DNA from: an uncultured Mollicutes bacterium
Lineage (GTDB): Bacteria; Bacillota_I; Bacilli_A; RFN20; CAG-288
NCBI GenBank assembly: GCA_900539865.1
Contig: UQDS01000004.1
Span: 124,001-188,000 of the forward strand
Length of the DNA: 64,000 nucleotides
Direction: 5' to 3'
Part shown: one piece after another, positions 8,066 to 16,748 of the stretch
Layout of the letters: every line of letters begins with the position of its first letter
Position numbering within the stretch: the first letter of the stretch is position 1
The notes under the pieces: model-generated
The model's database searches: none
Told to the model about the DNA's origin: nothing
The model's input: the letters and a program-made list of their open reading frames with translations, nothing else
Translations under genes and position numbers: made by a program

Positions 8066-9610
8066 ATGAAAAAATATTTTAATCTCTTATGTGGTTTCTC
8101 CTCTCTTCTCGTTTTGTCTGGGTGTGTTGGAGGTACTGAATCTAGCTCTAATAATCCCAATAGAAACCCGCGTGTTCAAGTTTTATCGGTTATCAAAAAC
8201 ATCTATGCCGGTATCGGTGATATCCGCGTTGTCGGATCTGATTTTGTGATTCCGTTTGATACAGGAGTCACCGGAAATCTTTATTATTATGAAGGCGACT
8301 ATAACAAAGCGGAAATCGCTTATATTCAAAATACATTCCAAGATTCTTTTATACGTTATCATGCGTTAAGCGATCGCCACTATGATTATTTTGATTTCAC
8401 AAATTCTGAAGAAGGAGTCAAAATTAACAATGTAAAAGTCATCAATGATTCTTATGGTAGTGAAGTTCCTATAAACGTAGAGCCTTACTTGTATGATTTG
8501 TTGAAGACAAGTTATGATTTCACATTGAACAGCAATGGCAAATTCAATATGTTTTTAGGTGGTGTTTCTTCGCTTTATGAGAAAAAATTAGACGAAGTAA
8601 TCAAGGAAGAGAAAACAGGACTGAATGCTGCTTTTATCGCTGCTACGGATCTTCAGTTTTCTGATATGAGTCAAGAATTGAAAAACGCGATTGATGAGAC
8701 TGTCGCTTCCATTCCAAAGACAAAAGAAGAATTAGAAGGCTTGTTGACCTTTGACGATGAAAAGAGAACGGTCACGTTCCATCGTTATAAAAATGACAAT
8801 AAAAAACCGCTAGAAATCTCGTTAGGCGGCAATGCTAAAGGCTTTGCAACAGAATATATCTGCAACGTTTTACAAGAGAAATATCCCGAAATCTCCATGT
8901 TAGTCAATTCCGGATTTTCATCGATTAAAACATTGGGTACAAGACCGGATGGAAAGCCTTGGAATATTCGTTATAACAATCCTGCTTATAATGAAAACCT
9001 CTTTATAAAGAAGCATGAAATCAACGAGTTTGAAGTCTCATTATCTTATTTGGGCAGCTTTAATTTATCCACGTCAGGATATTACAATCAGTATTTCTAT
9101 GATTATGAAGATGGAAACATTCAAAGACGCAATCATATTGTAAATCCTCAGACAGGATATTCGGAGTCTTTCTTTGATCAGGTTTCTGTATTCATTGATG
9201 ACACTGGACTTGCAGATATGTACACCACTGCTTTAATGAATTGCAAAGATGTGCGGGAAGCAAAACAACTCTTCACTCATTTAAATGATATTTATCAAGA
9301 AGAAAATGCACAGATGCTCCTTTGTTATAAAGCTGACAAGTCTGATTACAACACTCCTTTTGCTTATTCGATGAGTGATTTTGATAACCTTTCTTCCTTG
9401 CGTTTACCGATTTGTGAATTACAAGGAGGGACGCTTTATGAAGGAAATTACCAAGACATTAAGGCGAGTGAGATCGTTCAATCAAAATCAACATTTGCAC
9501 CTCAGTATCAGATGGTTTACCAAATGAGTGATATGCTTTACGAAAATTCAAAGATTATCGAAGATCTTCAATATCCGAAGAACGTTCTTGCAAAGCGTGC
9601 AAAGCTTTAA
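8066..9610 (+). CDS. apbE: ApbE-family FAD:protein FMN transferase (lipoprotein)
   Basis: Attaches FMN from FAD to Thr/Ser of exported flavoproteins such as RnfD and RnfG. A signal peptide ends in the lipobox LVLSGC (Cys20), so it is anchored on the outer face of the membrane. The ApbE motifs appear in order: LGGNAKGFATE (253-263), NSGFSS (281-286), STSGYYNQY (335-343), HIVNPQTGY (357-365) and ADMYTTALM (383-391) with the Mg-ligand positions Asp384 and Thr388. At 514 residues it is longer than most ApbE (about 300-350), with extra sequence between 160 and 250 and at the C-terminus. It lies just after the rnf terminator, preceded by TAGGTG. Confidence 0.92.
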   Translation: MKKYFNLLCGFSSLLVLSGCVGGTESSSNNPNRNPRVQVLSVIKNIYAGIGDIRVVGSDFVIPFDTGVTGNLYYYEGDYNKAEIAYIQNTFQDSFIRYHALSDRHYDYFDFTNSEEGVKINNVKVINDSYGSEVPINVEPYLYDLLKTSYDFTLNSNGKFNMFLGGVSSLYEKKLDEVIKEEKTGLNAAFIAATDLQFSDMSQELKNAIDETVASIPKTKEELEGLLTFDDEKRTVTFHRYKNDNKKPLEISLGGNAKGFATEYICNVLQEKYPEISMLVNSGFSSIKTLGTRPDGKPWNIRYNNPAYNENLFIKKHEINEFEVSLSYLGSFNLSTSGYYNQYFYDYEDGNIQRRNHIVNPQTGYSESFFDQVSVFIDDTGLADMYTTALMNCKDVREAKQLFTHLNDIYQEENAQMLLCYKADKSDYNTPFAYSMSDFDNLSSLRLPICELQGGTLYEGNYQDIKASEIVQSKSTFAPQYQMVYQMSDMLYENSKIIEDLQYPKNVLAKRAKL

Positions 9611-9614
9611 ATAA

Positions 9615-9651
9615 AAAAGAGTTATCAGAAGATGAACTGATAACTCTTTTT
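9615..9651. terminator. Bidirectional terminator between apbE and GNAT gene
   Basis: AAAAGAGTTATCAG pairs with CTGATAACTCTTTT across an 8-nt loop. A-run and T-run flanks serve the two convergent genes. Confidence 0.8.
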
Positions 9652-9656
9652 GTTTT

Positions 9657-10760
9657 TTAGAATAAGTCAGGATAAGGAATGGCAAAGAAAAGGGGAAGGA
9701 AAGAGGCGTTGCGATGCGAAAGAGGAGAGAAAAGATACGGAATCATATTGACCGAGGAGACTACAATATCTGGTTTATGACGTTTTGTTTTCCAAACGCC
9801 GACATGCGGATACTCGATGTCGATTTCATAACGGGTTCCATCGATTTCAAATACAATATCGGTGTCGCAATCAAATTCAATCGAGTTGTAATAGAAGATG
9901 ATTTGGAAGAAACGTAGCCAGTCATATACTTTTAAAGAGATGTCTTGTTCCACGTTGACACTATCAGCAACACGCGACAAGATCTTGTTTCTTTCTTTAT
10001 CTAAAGGAGAGACAACTACGTTTAATTCGGTGAGAGAATCCTGTTTGAAAAGTTGATAAAAAGCAGAGAATATCGCGCTGGCGTTGACGTTCATGACATT
10101 GATTCTTTTTAATCTAGGAAGATAGGAGAAATAGCCTGCGTATTTGCCATCTTCAAAAACAACGTATGGGATGCTTTGCCAAGTTTTAAGACAGCGGAAG
10201 AAATCTTGTTCAAATCTTGTTTTGACACTGGTAAAATCTAAATATTTTAGATATGAAATGTGAACATCCTCTTGTGTCATCGGACGAATTGTGACTTTTG
10301 GATTGATCTTTTGATGTTCAAGCAAGAAGGTGTCAATCTTATAAAAATAGTTGAAAGGTCCCTTTTCATATCCGTAATGAAGAAAGCGGCTACGTCTACC
10401 GGTTAAAAGGGAAAAAGTAACATTTTGTTCGATGTTTTCTTTTTCGATTGCTTCCATCAATTTCGTCATGATTCCTCGGAGTCGATAGTCTTTATCCACA
10501 GCCACTGAACCGACAAAACTGACGGAGTTTTGAATGTGATTAAAGGTAAATTTTTCAATGACATTTCCAGCGACACCGACTATTTTCCCATCTTCAATGC
10601 AAATAAAATGTTTATCTGCATGGCAGTTGTTTGGGTCGGCATAGACTTTGGGTTGTTCCACACGGATATCAAAGTCGCATTGTGCTACTTCACCATAGAC
10701 TCGATTGAGTAAATCGATGACTTCTTTCATCTGTTCTGGTTTTGCTTTTGTAATTATCAT
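9657..10760 (-). CDS. GNAT family N-acetyltransferase (Eis-like architecture)
   Basis: 367 residues. The N-terminal GNAT domain has the acetyl-CoA-binding motif in VAVDKDYRLRGIMTKLMEAI (about 88-107), and a second GNAT-like domain and a C-terminal sterol-carrier-like region follow, as in Eis-type enhanced intracellular survival proteins (about 400 residues). The function is acetyl transfer to an amine; the substrate is unknown. It is monocistronic, convergent with apbE. No clear Shine-Dalgarno precedes the ATG at 10760; a TACAAT hexamer lies 10 nt upstream. Confidence 0.75.
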   Translation of the reverse strand: MIITKAKPEQMKEVIDLLNRVYGEVAQCDFDIRVEQPKVYADPNNCHADKHFICIEDGKIVGVAGNVIEKFTFNHIQNSVSFVGSVAVDKDYRLRGIMTKLMEAIEKENIEQNVTFSLLTGRRSRFLHYGYEKGPFNYFYKIDTFLLEHQKINPKVTIRPMTQEDVHISYLKYLDFTSVKTRFEQDFFRCLKTWQSIPYVVFEDGKYAGYFSYLPRLKRINVMNVNASAIFSAFYQLFKQDSLTELNVVVSPLDKERNKILSRVADSVNVEQDISLKVYDWLRFFQIIFYYNSIEFDCDTDIVFEIDGTRYEIDIEYPHVGVWKTKRHKPDIVVSSVNMIPYLFSPLSHRNASFLPLFFAIPYPDLF

Positions 10761-10822
10761 ACTAATGTATATTGTATCAAAAAAGAGGATGAGAAAGTAG
10801 AGTGCGTCAGTCTAGCTGAACT

Positions 10823-13723
10823 TTAATCTGTTTTGTTTTTCTTTTTGCGGTAGAGCTTTATCAATTTTGGAATGAAGAGAATCATAAGCATGATGAGTGC
10901 AGTAATTCCACCGCCGATTGCAAATCCGGTAAAGTCTAATAGAACATCATCCATGCATCCGTATCGACCGGCAGTAAACACTTGAATAAACTCCGTTAAC
11001 GCAGCGATTCCGTATCCCTGTAAGAAAGCAAAAGGAATGGAGAAGCACCAATATTTTTTGTCGACATTTATTGTGAAGAAGAGAACAGAGCAGATAGCAA
11101 AGACTAAGAAAGCACCAAAATGGCAAAGGCCTTTACGAATTTTATAAAAGAAACTATCTTTATCGCGAATATAGTTCTTTGGTTTGATTTCTAAAGAAAT
11201 CTTGATTATTTCATGGAAGTTAAATCCATTATCTATCTCAGCTTGCAATGTTGTTTTTCCGACTTTGGTTGGAGTGATTACGCCATCAGAACCGATAGCG
11301 GCAATCGATTTATCTTCGCTTTGATAGCTGACTTTACTATAGCTGGAATCGGACGTGAAATTGATTTGAAATTTCCCGGGAATACCATTTTCCATAGCGT
11401 AATATTTTGTCTCTTCATCATAGGTGACAGTACCGTCTTTTTGAATGATTTCAAAGGGCTTGTCCTTCTTTAAAGCTGTCTTATGTTCTACAACAAAAGT
11501 ATCCTCCGTTACTTCATCGGTGATTGTTTCCTTAAAACGAAGCGTAAAAAACCCCGTTTGATCAAATTGAAACATTCCGTTTTGATAGTGGGCACCACTT
11601 GTAAAATGGTGTGTAAAATTAAATTTGGTTGGTTGTATATTGAGAAAATTAAGTTGTGGTTTCAGGAAAGTATTAAGGTAAATGTGGTATCTTCCATCGC
11701 TTTGTTTCTTTATTTCTTTTCCCGTCTTAGCGTCAAAGTAGGTTAGAGAAAATCCAGTAGAATAAATGTGTTTCATTTCAATCTGAATTGTTTTCTTTAA
11801 AAAAGTCAGAGGCGTATCCAAATAGAAAGGCGTTGCAGATAGAAAGAGGATTCCTTCTTCCTCACCTTGAAGTGAGATACTTCTTGCCTGTTCTTCTACA
11901 AAGGAAAGAACATCCGTGTCACCGGAGAGTTCAAAGTGATAGGGGTTAGTAGAGTTATCCACAATATCGAAAGTAGAGAACTCATTGACATATAAGGAAT
12001 AGCCATCCAAAGATAAATCTCTTGTGTTGGATTTGTTACGTGAGGTAATAGAAAAATCATCCCCTGCCAAAAAGGAATAGGTTCTTTCATATTGATCTTG
12101 ATAGGAACAAAGAATTGAAAAAGGAATAAAGTTGTATTCCCTAGCAGTATTCATCGTTAATACATCATCGTTCAGTGTGATTATATCCTTATATTTATCT
12201 TCGATAGATAAGGCATACTTTAGAGGGAGAGAAGTAGAGTTGTTCTTATAATTCAATGTAATCTTAGATGATAACGATATGGGCTGATCAAAGAAGGGAA
12301 GATAATATTCTATAGAATCTAATTCAATCTTTTGTCCTAATGTATTTTTAATTTGATAGTCTTCATATGTTGCATCTTTTACTGTGATTTTCAGTTGAAA
12401 TGACAATCTGGTTGTTCCGTTTTCATCCTGAGGTAGTGAAAAGTCTAAAAGATGATTTTCCACTGGACTTAAACAAGTTAATGTCAAGTTGTTATCAATC
12501 GATACATAAGTGTCTTTATAGGGTTGATCTAAGGTTTGTCCGTTGATGGTTAAATGCTTTATATAATGATTTTTACCAAGAGATAATAAAGAGGATTTTT
12601 TGCTGCTTTTGTCAACAATATTAATTTTACAACTTTGATTGTTAAAAAGAATTGGTGCGGAAGAATTACAGACGGTCACTGCAAATTTTTCAAGAGGTTG
12701 ATAAAGAACAGTCACTTTCTTTGATATGGAAATGTCCTTGTTGTATAAAGAAGTGAATGTTAAATTTGCCACCCCTTCTTTGCAACCTTTTATCGTCGTG
12801 TTTTTTATTTCAATCACATCAGGATTGTCCGAGGTGACTGAAAAAGTCTTATACGAAGTATTTAATGGTTCATAATTGATTTGAAATTCTAGAGCGCTGT
12901 TTACGTTTACAGAAGCGCCAACAGGTAAGATATAAGAAGAGGTGTCTTTAAAAGACATATTCCTTAAGGGGATGAGGTTAGAGTCGTCTGAGACAATTTT
13001 AATGTTGATTGCATTAGTGATGTCATTGTTTGTCTTGATTTGAATCGTAAAGATATCTTCTTTTGTCGATTTATAAGCGATGATATCTCCCTCTTTTGAT
13101 AAGTTAAAATAATCTTGATAATTTAGAGTAGAGCAAGAGAAGAAGAGTGTTTTATCTGTGGTGTTCTCCGGGTTAAAAGAAGTTTCGATATGATAAGCTT
13201 TACCAGCGATTAATTCGTAGAAGTTTTCTTTATATTGTGCAACAGGAATTGTGGATGTGATGCCTTTGGCAAGGACGTTATTCACATTGATTTCTTTGGT
13301 GTCTTTAATTTCAGGATAACCGTTGACCGATATTGAAATTTCAGCTTTTCCCTCCTTCTTTGCGGTGAGAAGTCCCGTAGGAGAAATTTCGAGAACTTCT
13401 GGATTGCTTGTTTGAAAGAGGACTGATTGAAAAGTGCAATCTTTCGGTTCGATTATATAATTCAATTGTTGTGTCTGAGAGACTTCCATTTCGCTAAGGA
13501 GATCTGTCTGAAAGTGTATCGCGGTCGGTTGTACTTCTTTGTATTGGTCCCCTTTGTTTTGATTGATGATGTCAGCGATGGTACCACCTACGGCATTGCT
13601 TTGTCCTGAAGAAATATTGCCAGGCAAAGCAGACTCTACAATTAAAAGTCCGATACAAAAGATATAGGAGAGAGTTAATAAAACGCTGAAAATTCTTTGG
13701 AATCTTGTCTTCCGTTTTTTCAT
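10823..13723 (-). CDS. VanZ-family membrane protein with a giant Ig-like (Big_2) extracellular insertion
   Basis: 966 residues. Residues about 10-32 form a membrane helix followed by ALPGNISSGQSNAVGG, which resembles the first helix and loop of VanZ-like proteins. About 750 residues of bacterial Ig-like repeats follow (for example SNPEVLEISPTGLLTAKKEG and DKSIAAIGSDGVITPTKVG). Then come the remaining VanZ helices from about 860, with His868, Glu911, Gln914, Arg920, Asp925/926 and Asp930 in TEFIQVFTAGRYGCMDD. The C-terminus is a lysine-rich cytosolic tail. So the Ig-like tandem is inserted into the first external loop of a VanZ domain. VanZ confers low-level teicoplanin resistance in enterococci; the role here is unknown. 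GAGG precedes the ATG. Confidence 0.8.
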   Translation of the reverse strand: MKKRKTRFQRIFSVLLTLSYIFCIGLLIVESALPGNISSGQSNAVGGTIADIINQNKGDQYKEVQPTAIHFQTDLLSEMEVSQTQQLNYIIEPKDCTFQSVLFQTSNPEVLEISPTGLLTAKKEGKAEISISVNGYPEIKDTKEINVNNVLAKGITSTIPVAQYKENFYELIAGKAYHIETSFNPENTTDKTLFFSCSTLNYQDYFNLSKEGDIIAYKSTKEDIFTIQIKTNNDITNAINIKIVSDDSNLIPLRNMSFKDTSSYILPVGASVNVNSALEFQINYEPLNTSYKTFSVTSDNPDVIEIKNTTIKGCKEGVANLTFTSLYNKDISISKKVTVLYQPLEKFAVTVCNSSAPILFNNQSCKINIVDKSSKKSSLLSLGKNHYIKHLTINGQTLDQPYKDTYVSIDNNLTLTCLSPVENHLLDFSLPQDENGTTRLSFQLKITVKDATYEDYQIKNTLGQKIELDSIEYYLPFFDQPISLSSKITLNYKNNSTSLPLKYALSIEDKYKDIITLNDDVLTMNTAREYNFIPFSILCSYQDQYERTYSFLAGDDFSITSRNKSNTRDLSLDGYSLYVNEFSTFDIVDNSTNPYHFELSGDTDVLSFVEEQARSISLQGEEEGILFLSATPFYLDTPLTFLKKTIQIEMKHIYSTGFSLTYFDAKTGKEIKKQSDGRYHIYLNTFLKPQLNFLNIQPTKFNFTHHFTSGAHYQNGMFQFDQTGFFTLRFKETITDEVTEDTFVVEHKTALKKDKPFEIIQKDGTVTYDEETKYYAMENGIPGKFQINFTSDSSYSKVSYQSEDKSIAAIGSDGVITPTKVGKTTLQAEIDNGFNFHEIIKISLEIKPKNYIRDKDSFFYKIRKGLCHFGAFLVFAICSVLFFTINVDKKYWCFSIPFAFLQGYGIAALTEFIQVFTAGRYGCMDDVLLDFTGFAIGGGITALIMLMILFIPKLIKLYRKKKNKTD

Positions 13724-13839
13724 TCTAACCTCGCTTATTTCTTCGGCTTAATAATAGATTAAGTTTTATCTTTTCAATAAACAATAAAATAATGAGCAAT
13801 TCAATAAAACTTGTTAAATTTACATTTTGTAAATATAAA

Positions 13840-13866
13840 TAAAAAGCACTGATTTACAGCGCTTTA
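13840..13866 (-). terminator. Terminator of the HAD phosphatase gene
   Basis: On the minus strand AAAGCGCTG pairs with CAGTGCTTT (one G-U pair, which is A/C mismatched on the other strand), followed by TTTTA. The wobble fixes its orientation. Confidence 0.7.
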
Positions 13867-13868
13867 AT

Positions 13869-14591
13869 TTATTTGAATTTTGTCAAAGCTTCATCCAAGG
13901 AGGAGCAGAGATATTTGGCTTTATTTTTGACTTCTTCGGGTGAGTTATGGAAAGTAAAAGAATGCGGTGAAGCTTCTAACATAGACATATCGTTGTAGCT
14001 ATCTCCCATACAGGAAACGATATCATATCCACATTTTTCTTTTAAAATACCTAAGGCATTTCCCTTGGAATTTCCTTTTTTAACAATGTCTAAAAACATG
14101 CGGTTTTGATGCACTTTTAAATTCGGAAAGGCAAGTTCGATATGCTGCTTAATTTCTCGTGCATTCTTTTCATCTCTAGCAAAGAAAGAAAGACCGTAGA
14201 TTTCATCTGGAATTTCATCCAAGGAATCGATGTGAATGCAAGGAGAGTAGCCTGCGTTGATTGTTAAAAAATCGGTTTTGCTTAGTAAGGCAATCGGATA
14301 CTCTTCATTATATATTTCATACAAATCTAAAATATCTTCTTTATAAAGGGGATCTTCGTGAATGGACTTGCAATTCTCATCTAAAATCAAAGCGCCGGAA
14401 GCGATGATGTAAAAATCGTAGTGAATTTGATTTTTGCTCGGAATTAAAACACCATTTAAAGAGCGCCCAGTACAAACACCAAAGTGATAACCTCTTTCTT
14501 GAAAAGCACGAATGGCGTCAATATCTTCTGTGCGGAAGTGATCTTTGAAATACAACGTATTGTCAAAGTCAGATGCAAACGCTATTTTCAT
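13869..14591 (-). CDS. Cof-type HAD-IIB hydrolase
   Basis: A 240-residue sugar-phosphate phosphatase-like HAD protein. The start at 14591 gives MKIAFASDFDNTLYF, placing motif I (nucleophile Asp in DFDNT) at the usual distance, with GAGAGG 10 nt upstream; the 15-residue extension to 14636 is rejected. Motif II is the IIASGAL region, motif III is the lysine in KKGNSKGNALG, and motif IV is GDSYNDMSML. The substrate is not predictable. It is monocistronic. Confidence 0.85.
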   Translation of the reverse strand: MKIAFASDFDNTLYFKDHFRTEDIDAIRAFQERGYHFGVCTGRSLNGVLIPSKNQIHYDFYIIASGALILDENCKSIHEDPLYKEDILDLYEIYNEEYPIALLSKTDFLTINAGYSPCIHIDSLDEIPDEIYGLSFFARDEKNAREIKQHIELAFPNLKVHQNRMFLDIVKKGNSKGNALGILKEKCGYDIVSCMGDSYNDMSMLEASPHSFTFHNSPEEVKNKAKYLCSSLDEALTKFK

Positions 14592-14688
14592 AATTGTGTG
14601 TCCTCTCGTATGTGCTGAAATGTAACAACTGTTCATATTCTAAAACAAACGTGCAAGAAAAAGAAGATGAAACGGGTCTCATATTATA

Positions 14689-14694
14689 TATAAT
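14689..14694 (+). promoter_or_regulatory. -10 box directly upstream of the first YfcE-like gene
   Basis: TATAAT ends 8 nt before the ATG at 14703, with no Shine-Dalgarno between. The mRNA is likely leaderless or nearly so. Confidence 0.45.
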
Positions 14695-14702
14695 AGATAC
14701 GT

Positions 14703-15194
14703 ATGAAAATTTTAGTGGCTTCTGATTTGCATGGTGATATCTACTACACCAAGGCGCTCATCGAACGATTCCAAAAAGAAAAGTATGACAAACTATATTT
14801 ACTTGGTGATTTAGAAGAAGAATGTATTGAGCTTTTCAATCCCTTGTTTATGAAGATTGTCGCAGTAAAGGGAAACAACGATCTTTATCTCGAAGAAAAA
14901 GCTTCCTTTATGATGCCGTATTTAAATTACGATTATCAATTCGGTAAATTGATCGTGTTGTCTCACGGACATTATTATTCCCCTTACAATTATGATCAAC
15001 CATACGATATTTTCCTTTCTGGTCACACCCATCAGTCCTATATCATCAAAGATAGTTTGGGACATATCAATGCAAATCCAGGAAGTTTAGCTTTACCAAG
15101 AGATGGCGTTCATTCTTTTATGGAAATAGATGAACGCGGGATAAGAATCTATGATTTCAATTCTCTTGCAGTGATTCAGTCGACAAAGTTTTGA
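14703..15194 (+). CDS. YfcE/MJ0936-family metallophosphoesterase (first of tandem pair)
   Basis: 163-residue calcineurin-like phosphoesterase. The metal-binding motifs are DLHG (8-11), GDLEEE, GNNDLY, SHGHYY and GHTH. Family members hydrolyse phosphodiesters with two metal ions. The next gene is a paralogue starting 17 nt after this stop, so they form an operon. Confidence 0.85.
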   Translation: MKILVASDLHGDIYYTKALIERFQKEKYDKLYLLGDLEEECIELFNPLFMKIVAVKGNNDLYLEEKASFMMPYLNYDYQFGKLIVLSHGHYYSPYNYDQPYDIFLSGHTHQSYIIKDSLGHINANPGSLALPRDGVHSFMEIDERGIRIYDFNSLAVIQSTKF

Positions 15195-15211
15195 TAAAGG
15201 AGTGTTTCGAT

Positions 15212-15751
15212 ATGAATATATTAATTGGTTCGGATATTCACGGCAGTTTAAAGTATGCTCGTATCTTCATGGAAAAAGTCCAAAAATACGACGCGCAAAA
15301 AATTCTTCTTTTAGGCGATTGTTATTACAACGGAGCAAGAAATGATCCTCCGGAAGAATATTGTCCGAAAGAAGTAGTAAAATTGCTCAATTCTTATGCA
15401 GACAAAATCATTGCAGTCAAAGGAAACTGTGAGAGCGAAGTCGATCAGATGGTCTCAGATTTTGTCTTTAATGAAAATGCAACATTATTTGTTTTTAACA
15501 AACAAATTGTCATGACACACGGCCATCATTTTTCTTTTGAACAATTGCCAAAATGCCCGGGTGACATTTTTCTTCAAGGACATACGCATATTTCTGTTTT
15601 AAAGAAAGAAGAGTCGGGATTGATTTTGTTAAATCCGGGTTCTGTCTCTCTACCTAAGGATAATCATCACTCTTATATGGTGATGAATGAAAAAGGAATC
15701 ACTCTGTTTGATTTGTTGACAGATGAAATAATTGCGGAATTACAATTTTAA
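15212..15751 (+). CDS. yfcE: YfcE-family metallophosphoesterase (second of tandem pair)
   Basis: 179 residues from the ATG at 15212, chosen because AAAGGAG lies 9 nt upstream. Motifs are SDIHG, GDCYYNGARND, GNCESEVDQM, THGHH and GHTH. This copy is closer to E. coli YfcE in length and in the GNCxSEVDQM region; the Asp usual in GNCD is Glu here. Predicted cytosolic phosphodiesterase. Confidence 0.87.
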   Translation: MNILIGSDIHGSLKYARIFMEKVQKYDAQKILLLGDCYYNGARNDPPEEYCPKEVVKLLNSYADKIIAVKGNCESEVDQMVSDFVFNENATLFVFNKQIVMTHGHHFSFEQLPKCPGDIFLQGHTHISVLKKEESGLILLNPGSVSLPKDNHHSYMVMNEKGITLFDLLTDEIIAELQF

Positions 15752-15754
15752 AAT

Positions 15755-15787
15755 AAAACAGACTTCCCCAAGAAGTCTGTTTTTTTA
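15755..15787 (+). terminator. Terminator of the YfcE pair
   Basis: AAAACAGACTTC pairs with GAAGTCTGTTTT around a short loop, followed by T residues. Confidence 0.85.
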
Positions 15788-15826
15788 AAAAAGGATCAAC
15801 TAGCTTATTAACTAGATTGATCCTTT
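15786..15826 (-). terminator. Terminator overlapping the stop of the TVP38 gene
   Basis: On the minus strand, AAAGGATCAA/TTGATCCTTT with an inner CTAG/CTAG pairing, then TTTTTT. The hairpin contains the TAA stop codon at 15810-15808. Confidence 0.7.
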
Positions 15827-16650
15827 GTTGTTTCTGAAACGTTGAGAGGAAGTTCTTTTTCCTCTTTTTCTTTTTCTTTCTGCATTTTGTTTATCTTTGT
15901 TTTTAAACCGCGTGTGAGAGGATAAATATTACCTTCTTCTTTTTTACGCAAGTAACGATAATATGCTCTAGAAATAAAGAAGATGAGCAAGGCAGCGATA
16001 ATTGCACAAGAGATAAAGATGAGCCATTGCCACCAAGTGAAGTTTTTATAATCGAAGAAGTCAGTGCCGAAGAAACATGTTACAAAGACACCAACGCTGC
16101 GGAAGATGAGAACATTGATGATGTTATAAAGGAAAGACATATTTGTGCAACCAGCGATAAAGCAAATGGTGTCATCTGGAAAGAGAGGGAAGAGATAGAC
16201 AAAAGGAATTGCTGCTTTACCACCATATGTGATGATCTTTTCTGCTTCTTTATATTCTTTGTTTCCCGAGACCCAGCGAAGAAGTTTCTTACCGACTGTC
16301 TTTCCTAAAGTGAATAAGAAAATAGAGGATAAGATGACACCGCCATCTGCGAGAAAGAAAGAATTCCACATGCCTTGTACGGTTTTATCATTGAGCATCA
16401 TATTGGCTAAAGTGATAAAAAAGATGGATGATATTCCGGGGATGATGTTGATCAGAGGGGTTAAAATCAGATAGAGAAAACAGGCTAAAACCAAGTTTTC
16501 TTTTGTCCATAATTGGAATTCTTCCATCAATTTACTTTCGCCGCCGAGCAAGTTGAATAGATAGAATGCAACAAAGGCGATGATGAATATTGTGATCGCG
16601 ACCGTGAGCGTTTTAAGAAGCACGGACTTTATATTTGATTTTTGTCCCAT
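15808..16650 (-). CDS. TVP38/TMEM64 (DedA-related, VTT domain) membrane protein
   Basis: 280-residue integral membrane protein with about six helices. The VTT-type core includes IPGISSIFFITLANMML, LFTLGKTVGKKLLRW and LFPLFPDDTICFIAGCTNM. The C-terminal 50 residues are a charged cytosolic tail. VTT proteins are implicated in lipid scrambling or membrane homeostasis; no specific substrate is assigned. A start 3 codons upstream (16659) is possible, but that ATG overlaps a TATAAT box, so 16650 is preferred. Confidence 0.8.
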   Translation of the reverse strand: MGQKSNIKSVLLKTLTVAITIFIIAFVAFYLFNLLGGESKLMEEFQLWTKENLVLACFLYLILTPLINIIPGISSIFFITLANMMLNDKTVQGMWNSFFLADGGVILSSIFLFTLGKTVGKKLLRWVSGNKEYKEAEKIITYGGKAAIPFVYLFPLFPDDTICFIAGCTNMSFLYNIINVLIFRSVGVFVTCFFGTDFFDYKNFTWWQWLIFISCAIIAALLIFFISRAYYRYLRKKEEGNIYPLTRGLKTKINKMQKEKEKEEKELPLNVSETTKDQSS

Positions 16651-16657
16651 GTGATAC

Positions 16658-16666
16658 ATTATAGCA
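16658..16666 (-). promoter_or_regulatory. Extended -10 promoter of the TVP38 gene
   Basis: Minus strand TG-C-TATAAT, 7 nt before the ATG at 16650, with no ribosome-binding site. It predicts a leaderless transcript and argues against the ATG at 16659. Confidence 0.5.
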
Positions 16667-16748
16667 CCAAAAAAATGGAATTTTGTACATTTTTATAGAA
16701 AAAAATATTTTTTATTTTATAATAAAAATGAAGAAAGGAAACCTGATT

